A DNA stretch of 38,222 nucleotides from Streptomyces sp. WZ.A104 (GTDB taxonomy: Bacteria > Actinomycetota > Actinomycetes > Streptomycetales > Streptomycetaceae), in assembly GCF_002382885.1 (NCBI RefSeq), contig NZ_NWVL01000073.1, forward strand, positions 1-38,222, given 5' to 3'. Positions within the stretch are counted from its first letter, which is position 1, and every line of letters starts with the position of its first letter. Shown piece by piece: positions 26,292-33,249 of this stretch. The notes below the pieces were generated by a model. It was not told where the DNA came from. It saw only the letters and a program-made list of their open reading frames with translations, and made no database searches. A program made the position numbers and the translations under genes.

Positions 26292-26777
26292 ATGAGCGGC
26301 AAGGGTGCACCCGAACTGTCCGTACGCAACTGCGCCGACCTGCGGGTGGCCGTCATCGCGGCCCAGTGGCACGAGAAGGTCATGGACGGGCTCGTCGACG
26401 GCGCCCTGCGCGCCCTGCACGAGCTGGGCATCGACGAGCCGACCCTGCTCCGGGTCCCCGGCAGCTTCGAGCTGCCCGTCGTCGCCAAGGTGCTCGCCGG
26501 ACGCGGCTACGACGCGATCGTCGCCCTCGGCGTGGTCATCCGGGGCGGCACCCCCCACTTCGAGTACGTGTCCCAGGGCGTCACCCTCGGCCTCACCCAG
26601 GTCACCGTCGACACGGGAGTTCCCGTCGGCTTCGGCGTACTGACCTGCGACACCGAGGAGCAGGCGCTCGACCGGGCCGGACTCGAAGGGTCAGCGGAGG
26701 ACAAGGGGCACGAAGCGGTCACCGCCGCCGTCGCCACGGCCGCCACGCTGCGGACCGTCAGCGAACCCTGGCGCTGA
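26292..26777 (+). CDS. ribH: 6,7-dimethyl-8-ribityllumazine synthase
   Basis: 161 residues. The enzyme condenses the pyrimidine intermediate with 3,4-dihydroxy-2-butanone 4-phosphate. Conserved pieces are VIAAQWHEKVMDGLVDGAL, VPGSFELPVVAKVLA, ALGVVIRGGTPHFEYVSQGVT with the catalytic His of PHFEYV, and FGVLTCDTEEQALDRAG. CAGGAGA is just upstream of the ATG, 34 bp after ribBA. It completes the riboflavin set in one operon. Confidence 0.95.
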   Translation: MSGKGAPELSVRNCADLRVAVIAAQWHEKVMDGLVDGALRALHELGIDEPTLLRVPGSFELPVVAKVLAGRGYDAIVALGVVIRGGTPHFEYVSQGVTLGLTQVTVDTGVPVGFGVLTCDTEEQALDRAGLEGSAEDKGHEAVTAAVATAATLRTVSEPWR

Positions 26778-26811
26778 GGGCCCTCCGGCGACCCCGTATT
26801 CTGAGGACATC

Positions 26812-27084
26812 ATGGCGAACAAAACCTTCGAAGAGCTCTTCGCCGAGCTCCAGCTCAAGGCCGCCGAAGGCGACCCCTCCACCTCGCGTACCGCCGAACT
26901 GGTGGACAAGGGCGTGCATGCCATCGGCAAGAAGGTCGTCGAGGAGGCCGCCGAGGTCTGGATGGCCGCCGAGTACGAGGGCAAGGAAGCCGCCGCCGAG
27001 GAGATCTCCCAGCTGCTGTACCACGTCCAGGTGATGATGGTCGCCCGCGGGATCTCCCTCGACGACGTCTACGCCCATCTCTGA
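26812..27084 (+). CDS. hisE: Phosphoribosyl-ATP diphosphatase
   Basis: A 90-residue MazG-like helical enzyme, the second step of histidine synthesis (PR-ATP to PR-AMP). Metal-binding motifs are KKVVEEAAEVWMAAE and EEISQLLYHVQVMM. GAGGA lies 6 nt upstream of the ATG. A TATTCT at 26797-26802 is a good -10 hexamer whose start site would fall almost at the ATG, so a second, leaderless transcript is possible beside read-through from ribH, 34 bp away. The short stand-alone HisE is normal for actinobacteria. Confidence 0.94.
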   Translation: MANKTFEELFAELQLKAAEGDPSTSRTAELVDKGVHAIGKKVVEEAAEVWMAAEYEGKEAAAEEISQLLYHVQVMMVARGISLDDVYAHL

Positions 27085-27149
27085 GCACGTCCCGAGCACC
27101 GCACGTCACAGCCCCTTCTTTCTCCCTCCGCACAAAGGAACCTGACCTC

Positions 27150-27998
27150 ATGCTGCGCATCGCCGTCCCCAACAAGGGTGCACTCTCCGGCTCTGCGATG
27201 GCCATGCTCCATGAGGCCGGCTACCAGCAGCGCAAGGAGTCCAAGGAGCTGGTCCTGGTCGACCCCTCGAACGAGGTCGAGTTCTTCTACCTCCGCCCCC
27301 GGGACATCGCCATCTATGTCAGCTCCGGCAAGCTCGACATCGGCATCACCGGCCGCGACCTGCTCCTGGACTCCGGCGCCGACGCCGAGGAGATCCTCCA
27401 GCTCGGCTTCGCCCGCTCCACCTTCCGCTACGCCACCAAGCCCGGCACCGCCGCGGGCCCGCAGGACTTCGACGGAATGACGATCGCCACCTCCTACGAG
27501 GGCATCGTCGCCGCCCACCTCAAGGAGTCCGGCGTCAAGGCGTCCATCGTCCACCTCGACGGCGCGGTCGAGACCGCCATCGAGCTGGGCGTCGCCCAGA
27601 TCATCGCGGATGTCGTCGAGACCGGCACCAGCATGCGCAACGCCGGACTCGAAGTGATCGGCGACCCGATCATGACCTCCGAGGCCGTCGTCATCCGCCG
27701 CAACGGCGCCCCCGCCGACGACCCCAAGGTCCAGCAGTTCCTCCGCCGCCTCCAGGGCGTCCTGGTCGCCCGGTCCTACGTGATGATGGACTACGACTGC
27801 CGCGTCGAGCACCTGGAGCGCGCCGTAGCCCTCACCCCCGGCCTGGAGTCCCCGACGATCTCGCCGCTGCACCACGAGGGCTGGGTCGCCGTCCGCTCCA
27901 TGGTCGCCGCCAAGGAGGCCCAGCGGATCATGGACGACCTGTACGAGCTCGGCGCCCGCGCCATCCTCACCACGGCCATCCACGCCTGCCGCCTCTGA
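27150..27998 (+). CDS. hisG: ATP phosphoribosyltransferase, long form
   Basis: A 282-residue HisG, the first and feedback-regulated step of histidine synthesis. It opens MLRIAVPNKGALS, and contains DIGITGRDLLLDSG and the PRPP-site region VETGTSMRNAGLEVI. The C-terminal extension of about 75 residues (from about 205, LEHLERAVALTPGLESPTI...) is the PII-like histidine-sensing domain found in long-form enzymes that work without HisZ. It follows hisE after 65 bp with AAAGGAA before the ATG. Confidence 0.96.
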   Translation: MLRIAVPNKGALSGSAMAMLHEAGYQQRKESKELVLVDPSNEVEFFYLRPRDIAIYVSSGKLDIGITGRDLLLDSGADAEEILQLGFARSTFRYATKPGTAAGPQDFDGMTIATSYEGIVAAHLKESGVKASIVHLDGAVETAIELGVAQIIADVVETGTSMRNAGLEVIGDPIMTSEAVVIRRNGAPADDPKVQQFLRRLQGVLVARSYVMMDYDCRVEHLERAVALTPGLESPTISPLHHEGWVAVRSMVAAKEAQRIMDDLYELGARAILTTAIHACRL

Positions 27999-28035
27999 CG
28001 GCCCCGGCCACCGCACTCCCCGAGAGAAGACCCCG

Positions 28036-28491
28036 ATGTCCGCGCCCAGGCCCGAACTCCCCACCCTGCCGGTCACCTTCCGGCCCACCCTCACCCGGGT
28101 GGTCCTGCTGAGCGTGGGCCTGGCGATGTTCCTCGTCATCACGGTCATCGCGCTCATGCTGGAGCGGCTCAACCCGGCGGAGCGGGTCAGCTTCATCTTC
28201 GTCGCCGCGCTCTTCTTCGGTGTCCTCGCCCTGCTCAGCAGGCCCAGGGTCACTGCCGACGACACCGGGGTCACCGTCGTCAACCTCACCCGGACCCGCA
28301 GGCTGGCGTGGGAGGAGATCCTCCGCGTCAACCTGCGTTCCGGCGACCCGTGGGTCTTCCTCGACCTCAGCGACGGCACCAGCATGCCCGCCCTCGGCAT
28401 CCAGCCCGGCATGGCCAAGGAGCAGGCCATCCGCGACGCCCGCGCCCTGCGCGCCCTGGTCGAGTCGCGGGGCACCGGAAGCGACGGCTGA
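28036..28491 (+). CDS. Small PH-domain membrane protein
   Basis: A 151-residue protein with two adjacent transmembrane helices (about 22-45 and 52-68: VVLLSVGLAMFLVITVIALML and FIFVAALFFGVLALL). A cytoplasmic bacterial PH-like domain follows (about 70-135, RVTADDTGVTVVNLTRTRRLAWEEILRVNL, then VFLDLSDG). Such proteins are common beside hisG in streptomycetes; no function is established. GAGAGAAG precedes the ATG. It is 37 bp after hisG and probably the last gene of that transcript, ending at a strong hairpin. Confidence 0.8.
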   Translation: MSAPRPELPTLPVTFRPTLTRVVLLSVGLAMFLVITVIALMLERLNPAERVSFIFVAALFFGVLALLSRPRVTADDTGVTVVNLTRTRRLAWEEILRVNLRSGDPWVFLDLSDGTSMPALGIQPGMAKEQAIRDARALRALVESRGTGSDG

Positions 28492-28496
28492 GCAGT

Positions 28497-28551
28497 CCGT
28501 ACGCCGTCGGGGCGGGCCGGGATCTTCCGGGCCCGCCCCGCTCGCGTACGG
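28497..28551. terminator. Bidirectional terminator between PH-protein and AAA ATPase genes
   Basis: The core stem CGGGGCGGG (28508-28516) pairs with 28532-28540 and encloses an inner CCGG/CCGG hairpin with one bulged G. An outer 7-bp pair, ccgtacg (28497-28503) with cgtacgg (28545-28551), extends it. It lies 5 bp after the plus-strand stop and about 85 bp before the converging ATPase stop. Confidence 0.7.
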
Positions 28552-28634
28552 GACCCGGGAGAGCACGCCCCGGTCCGCGCCCCGTCGCACCCCGTCTCGA
28601 CCCCTGCCGCCCGCGGCCCCCGGCCCGCGCAACG

Positions 28635-30539
28635 TCACACCCCGCCGGGCTCCTGCCGCCCGCGGCCCACCGGTCCGCGCCCCGACAGCACCTCGCCGTA
28701 CGCCTGCATCAGGTCCGGCAGCCGCAGCGTCGACAGATCCTCCCGGGACAGCTCGCCCGGGTAGCCGGAGAGCCGCAGATCGCGGTAGGCGCAGCTCTTC
28801 TCGTACAGCGTCCGCAGGAAGCGCCCGTTGCCCAGCTCGTCGATCCACCCCTGGTCCACCACATGGCCGCTGATGGAGCGCAGCTCGTCCACCGCCTCCT
28901 CGTCCCACACGTCGTCGTTCTCGGCGGCCAGAACGCCCCCGATCGCGGTGAGTTCGAGCGGGCGGTAGCTGGGGAAGTCGACCCGGCTGGTGAAGCGCGA
29001 GGACAGCCCCGGGTTGGCGGCGAGCAGCCGGTCCATGCCCTCCGGGTAACCCGCGAGGATGACGACGAGATGGTCCCGGTTGTCCTCGGCCCGCTTGAGG
29101 AGGACCTGAAGCGCCTCGTCCCCGTACGCATCGCCCTTGCTGTAACCGGAGTTGGCCAGGCTGTACGCCTCGTCCACGAAGAGCACACCGCCGAGGGCCG
29201 AGTCGATCAGCTCGTTGGCCTTCACCGCCGTCTGCCCCAGGAACTCCCCCACCAGATCGGAGCGCTGGGCCTCGACCAGATGATCGCCCCCGAGCAGCCC
29301 GAGAGCGTAGAAGACCCGGCCCAGGATGCGGGCCACCGTCGTCTTGCCGGTGCCGGAAGGTCCGGAGAAGACGAAATGGCGCTTCGGCGGCTGGACGGGA
29401 AGCCCCTGCTCGGCCCGGCGCCGGGCCATGTTCAACTGCGCCGACAACGCCTTGACCTGCCGTTTGACCGGTTCGAGCCCGACCATGCGCTCCAGTTGGG
29501 CCAGCGCCTCGGACAGCAGGGCGGGATCGCTGGGTCCGGCCGGGAAGGCGGGCGGCTTCCCGGCCCCCTTGCGGCGTACGCCCTCGACGCGCGCGGGCGC
29601 GGCGGGCGCCGGCTCGTCGTCGAGCAGCCCGGCCTCCCCGACCGGCCACGGCTCCCGCCCGTCCACCAGATCGGTGCCGAGCAATGCGTCGCCCTCCGGC
29701 TGAGCGTCCGCCCCCGAACCCTCCGAACCGAAGCCGGACAGGGTCACGGCGGCCAGATCCGCCGATTCGTCGTAGCCGTCTCCCTCGGAGATCGCGGCCA
29801 GCCGGGCGGAGGTGTCCATGAAGGCCGGGTCCACCCGGTGCACCGCCCGGTACAGCGGCAGGGCCGCCGCGCTGCGGCCGGTGCCCTCGTGGGCCCGCGC
29901 CAGCCAGTAGCGCAGCTCCTTGCGCTGCGGCTGCTCGCTGCGGCAGCGCATCAGGGCCGCCGACAGCAGCGGCTCCGCCTGCCCGTACATCTCCAGCCGC
30001 ACCCGGGCCATACCGCCGAAGAGACCCGCCTCGATGCCGAGCATCGGATCGTCCACGAGCGGCTCGGTGCAGCGCACCAACTGCTCCCAGTCCTTGACCA
30101 GATAGGAGCGGCAGGCATGCAGGAACCGCACCTGCGGGTCCGCGTCCACCGGCGGGAGTCCGGCCAACGCCCGGTCCAGCTCCGGCACATGGCGGCCGTC
30201 CAGCCAGTGCGAGGCGTGGGCGAGCAGCAGGTCGCGCGGGCTCTCCAGCACCGGCTGCACCCACCACCCCAGCCAGTACCAGGAGTTGAGCGTACGGCGG
30301 TAGCGTGCGCGCTGTTCGCCGAAGCGGTCGCGGTGCCGGTACATGCGTAAGAGGGCCGTGGTGGTGTCGATGCGCAGCGCATGGAGGCCGAGCCAGCCGT
30401 CCGCCATGCCCGGATCGAACCGCACCGCGGCCCTGAACTCCTCCTCGGCCTGCGGATACGCGCCCATCGTGTAGGCGTCCATGCCGCGCAGCCAGGCGAG
30501 GTCGGCGGGGGCCTGTGCGCCCTGTGTGCCGATGTCCAT
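28635..30539 (-). CDS. EccA-like AAA+ ATPase (CbxX/CfxQ family) with TPR-like N terminus
   Basis: A 634-residue cytosolic ATPase. The N-terminal half (about 1-250) is helical TPR-like (AYTMGAYPQAEEEFRAAVR, LLSAALMRCRSEQPQRKELR). A variable acidic linker (about 250-345) leads to a CbxX/CfxQ AAA+ domain with Walker A GPSGTGKT (393-400), Walker B VLFVDEAYS (452-460) and sensor AGYPEGMDRLL. This layout is that of EccA, the chaperone-like ATPase of type VII secretion. Codon 64 is TTA, the only one I found in the window. I start at ATG 30539, with GGGGGA nearby; GTG 30611 in frame, just after TACCCT, is an alternative leaderless start. Confidence 0.85.
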   Translation of the reverse strand: MDIGTQGAQAPADLAWLRGMDAYTMGAYPQAEEEFRAAVRFDPGMADGWLGLHALRIDTTTALLRMYRHRDRFGEQRARYRRTLNSWYWLGWWVQPVLESPRDLLLAHASHWLDGRHVPELDRALAGLPPVDADPQVRFLHACRSYLVKDWEQLVRCTEPLVDDPMLGIEAGLFGGMARVRLEMYGQAEPLLSAALMRCRSEQPQRKELRYWLARAHEGTGRSAAALPLYRAVHRVDPAFMDTSARLAAISEGDGYDESADLAAVTLSGFGSEGSGADAQPEGDALLGTDLVDGREPWPVGEAGLLDDEPAPAAPARVEGVRRKGAGKPPAFPAGPSDPALLSEALAQLERMVGLEPVKRQVKALSAQLNMARRRAEQGLPVQPPKRHFVFSGPSGTGKTTVARILGRVFYALGLLGGDHLVEAQRSDLVGEFLGQTAVKANELIDSALGGVLFVDEAYSLANSGYSKGDAYGDEALQVLLKRAEDNRDHLVVILAGYPEGMDRLLAANPGLSSRFTSRVDFPSYRPLELTAIGGVLAAENDDVWDEEAVDELRSISGHVVDQGWIDELGNGRFLRTLYEKSCAYRDLRLSGYPGELSREDLSTLRLPDLMQAYGEVLSGRGPVGRGRQEPGGV

Positions 30540-30754
30540 CAGGTCCCCCACAAACCGTGCCCCCAGGATGTCCCGCCCGCACAGCATGCCCACCGAAGCG
30601 TGCTGAATCACTGCGCGAGGGTAGGGAATTGACCACACCGAGGTGCATCGTACCTGCGCACGGGGGAGGCGGCCGCTGGATGGCCGACCTGCAAGGGTGG
30701 TGACCGAGGGTGAGTGCATCGCTCTGCGTGGTCGCCGGAACGGCGGCACGAGCA

Positions 30755-30827
30755 CAGAACGAAGCCCCCGATCACGGGGGAACAACCGGGGGCTTCGCGT
30801 CTGCGGGGGCTCCGAAAAGCCGCACAT
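30755..30827 (-). ncRNA. Candidate short transcript ending at a hairpin terminator
   Basis: On the reverse strand, TTGACC (30856-30861) and TTACGT (30833-30838) are 17 bp apart, which predicts a start near 30827, exactly at an ATG. The transcript would reach the hairpin at 30760-30797 after about 30 nt and give an RNA of roughly 70 nt. It could be a small RNA, a leader peptide attenuator (the frame begins MCGFSEPPQ), or simply the 3' region of the upstream kinase gene. Confidence 0.3.
30760..30797 (-). terminator. Hairpin terminator downstream of the P-loop kinase gene
   Basis: A 10-bp stem cgaagccccc (30760-30769) pairs with 30788-30797. The 18-nt interior contains a CGGGGG that can instead pair with the left-arm CCCCCG, so two exclusive hairpins exist. 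Read on the reverse strand it is followed by TTCTGT. It likely ends the kinase transcript about 100 bp after the stop. Confidence 0.6.
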
Positions 30828-30898
30828 TGAGAACGTAAGACCAGTAAGGGCCCCCGGTCAAGCAGGGCTGGGGCACTTCCGGGACGTTTTCCGACGGC

Positions 30899-31528
30899 TC
30901 AGGAGGGCGGGGCGTCCCGGCTACTCCGGGTGACGGAATGGTTCGCCGCTGCTGTCGAGCCCGGCCCCTCCAGCCACGCATATCCCTCGGACAACTGGCG
31001 TACCAGCGCATCGGCGTACGGGCGTGAGGGGTCGTCGGTGAAATGCCGCTCCTCGGCCGACGTCCACCCGTCCCAGAAATCCGTGAGCCCGGCGCCGTCG
31101 CGCCGCCGCCCCCGCCCCCAGGACGTCTTCCGGTCCAGCTCCATCCAGTACAGCGCCGCCAGCCACGGGCGCACCGCGCGGCGCCCCGCCCCGACACCCT
31201 CGATCAGCACCACCGGGGCCGGCTCCAGGGTCCGCGCCGGGCCGAAGCGCCGACGGTTCCAGTCGTACGGGGCGTACCGGGCGCTCTCGCCGCGCGCGAG
31301 CGGCAGCAGCACCTGGTCCCGCAGCCGCCCCGTCCAGCCGAACAGCTCCTCGTGGGTGGCGAGGTCGTCCAGATGGAGGACGGGCGCACCGCCCAGCGCC
31401 GCCGCGAGACGGGCCGTGAAGGTGCTCTTGCCCGACCCGGCGTGCCCGTCGACCGCGACGAGCCGCACGGGCCCGCAGGAAGGGGGCAGCGAGCGCAGGC
31501 CATCGGCGTGGCGGGCCAGGTCGTCCAT
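30899..31528 (-). CDS. Uridine kinase-like P-loop phosphotransferase
   Basis: 209 residues. Walker A GHAGSGKST lies at about 29-37, an LHLDDLATHEELFGW segment follows (as in uridine kinases, where the Asp contacts the substrate), then APYDWNRRRFG and VVLIEGVGAGRRA. These match the nucleoside/panthothenate kinase-like P-loop fold, and actinobacterial members are usually annotated as uridine kinase. The substrate is not proven. A tail of about 20 residues is rich in Ser and Ala. It is divergent from the C39-like protease gene. Confidence 0.8.
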   Translation of the reverse strand: MDDLARHADGLRSLPPSCGPVRLVAVDGHAGSGKSTFTARLAAALGGAPVLHLDDLATHEELFGWTGRLRDQVLLPLARGESARYAPYDWNRRRFGPARTLEPAPVVLIEGVGAGRRAVRPWLAALYWMELDRKTSWGRGRRRDGAGLTDFWDGWTSAEERHFTDDPSRPYADALVRQLSEGYAWLEGPGSTAAANHSVTRSSRDAPPS

Positions 31529-31737
31529 GGCTCCAGGGTACGGTCCCGCTCGAAGGCGCCCGGGAACCGCCGCAGGTCACACCGTGGTCCGGACCCGGAC
31601 CATGCCAGTGGTCCAGGCCCATGTCGGTTCGGCGGTCCCTGCCGAACCGCTGGCCCGACCCGGCCCGGAACCGGGATAGTTGGCGCACCGAACGGCATCC
31701 GCAGCCCCACTCCCACCCACGACCGGGGGTCACGACC

Positions 31738-33102
31738 ATGACCAGTCCGACGTCCCGCAGAACCGTCCTCGGTGCCGCGCTCGCGGCAGCGGCCGCCACC
31801 GGCACGGTGGCCGGGGCCGCCCGGGCCGCCGCCCCTGCCAGGCCCGCTGCCCGGCCCGCCCCCTCCCGGGTGCCGCTCGTGGACACCCGCTTCTGGCACA
31901 CGTACACCGACTGGCGCTGCGGCTCGGGCGACGGAACCCGGGTGCTCCCCGGCGCCCGCCCCGGCCTGGTGATCGCCACCCCGGCGGGCCGCACCGACTA
32001 CACCGACCCGCACACCGGGGAGTCGGCCGTCTGGGACTACGCCACCTGGACCTCGCCCGTCCACCGCTCCGCCGTCCCCGCCACCGAGGTGATCGCCTCC
32101 TGGAACGCGCGCACCCCTGCGGGCACCTGGCTCCAGATCGAGCTGAGCGGCGCCTACGCGGACGGCACCGAGACCCCCTGGTTCGTGATGGGCCGCTGGG
32201 CGGGCTCAGACGGTGACATCCGCCGTACGTCGGTCGGCGGCCAGGGGGACCCGTACAGCTCCGTCTGGACGGACACCCTCTCGGTGGACGACCCCGCGAG
32301 CGGCATCCGCCTGGTCTCCTACCGGCTGCGGCTCACCCTGTACCGCGCCCCGGGCAGCCGCCTCACCCCGACCGTCTGGCGGGCCGGCGCGATGGCCTCC
32401 GACGTGCCCGACCGTTTCACGGTGCCCGCCACAACCCCTTCGCTCGCCCGCGAACTGGCCGTCCCGCGCTACTCCCAGAACGTCCACATCGGGCAGTACC
32501 CGGAGTACGACAACGGCGGAGAGGCCTGGTGCAGCCCCACCTCCTCGCAGATGATCATCGAATACTGGGGCCGGAGGCCCACCACGGAGGACCTCGCGTG
32601 GGTGCGGCCGGGCCTCCCCGACCCCCAGGTCTGCCACGCCGCCCGGTACACCTACGACTACGAGTACGGCGGCTGCGGCAACTGGCCCTTCAACGCCGCC
32701 TACGCCGCCACGTACCGCGACCTGAACGCCGTCGTCACCCGGCTCGGCTCACTCACCGACGTCGAGAAGCTGATCGCCGCCAAGATCCCCGTCATCACCT
32801 CCCAGTCCTTCCTTGAGGAGGAACTGACCGGCGCCGGATACGGAACCTCCGGACATCTGATGACGGTGATCGGCTTCACCGCCGACGGAGATGTGATCGC
32901 CAACGACCCCGCGTCCCCCGACAACGACGCCGTACGCCGCGTCTATCGGCGGCGCGAGTTCGAGAACATCTGGCTGCGTACGAAGAGGTACGACGCGAAC
33001 GGGCAGGTCAGAAGCGGTACGGGCGGGGTCTGTTACGTCTACTGGCCCGAGCGGCCGATGCCGGGGCAGCGGCGTGTCCTGCGGTCGCTCGGACTCCTGT
33101 GA
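31738..33102 (+). CDS. Tat-exported C39-like cysteine protease
   Basis: A 454-residue secreted protein. The N terminus TSRRTVLGAALAAAAATG is a twin-arginine signal, with cleavage likely after AAARA near 30. The middle region (about 45-235) is a beta-rich domain with many Trp residues that I cannot name. The C-terminal peptidase C39-like domain (about 240-440) has C265 in GGEAWCSPTSSQM, H373 in SGHLMTVIGF and D390 in IANDPAS, a complete papain-like triad. The ATG at 31738 fixes the Tat motif near the N terminus. Ala/Pro-rich segments lie between signal and domain. The substrate is unknown; a cell-wall or peptide target is possible. Confidence 0.85.
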   Translation: MTSPTSRRTVLGAALAAAAATGTVAGAARAAAPARPAARPAPSRVPLVDTRFWHTYTDWRCGSGDGTRVLPGARPGLVIATPAGRTDYTDPHTGESAVWDYATWTSPVHRSAVPATEVIASWNARTPAGTWLQIELSGAYADGTETPWFVMGRWAGSDGDIRRTSVGGQGDPYSSVWTDTLSVDDPASGIRLVSYRLRLTLYRAPGSRLTPTVWRAGAMASDVPDRFTVPATTPSLARELAVPRYSQNVHIGQYPEYDNGGEAWCSPTSSQMIIEYWGRRPTTEDLAWVRPGLPDPQVCHAARYTYDYEYGGCGNWPFNAAYAATYRDLNAVVTRLGSLTDVEKLIAAKIPVITSQSFLEEELTGAGYGTSGHLMTVIGFTADGDVIANDPASPDNDAVRRVYRRREFENIWLRTKRYDANGQVRSGTGGVCYVYWPERPMPGQRRVLRSLGLL

Positions 33103-33249
33103 GCTGACCCGGGAGAGCCGTCCCGCCAACCGGAACCGCGGTTTTCGCCGACCGCGACAGTTGCGTAGAGTTGACGAACCCGGTGCGGGGGCAGCGCACT
33201 GCCCGCTCGGGCGGGTGCGCGGACGACCGGTGACGGCAGAGGGGGCAGC

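Larger units (their letters stand above)
30540..30898. other. Intergenic region upstream of the EccA-like gene
   Basis: This gap of about 360 bp has an open frame continuous with the ATPase, but codons such as TTT, CGA, CTT, TCT, AGA and ATT make coding unlikely before about 30611. It contains a hairpin (30760-30797), a predicted reverse-strand promoter (30833-30861) and a TACCCT (30618-30623, reverse strand) that may be the ATPase -10. Confidence 0.5.

Noticed and set aside
30540..30827. N-terminal extension of the EccA-like ATPase to ATG 30827
   Set aside because: Codons such as TTT, CGA, CTT, AGA and ATT are unlike this genome's coding style, and a terminator-like hairpin would lie in the coding region.
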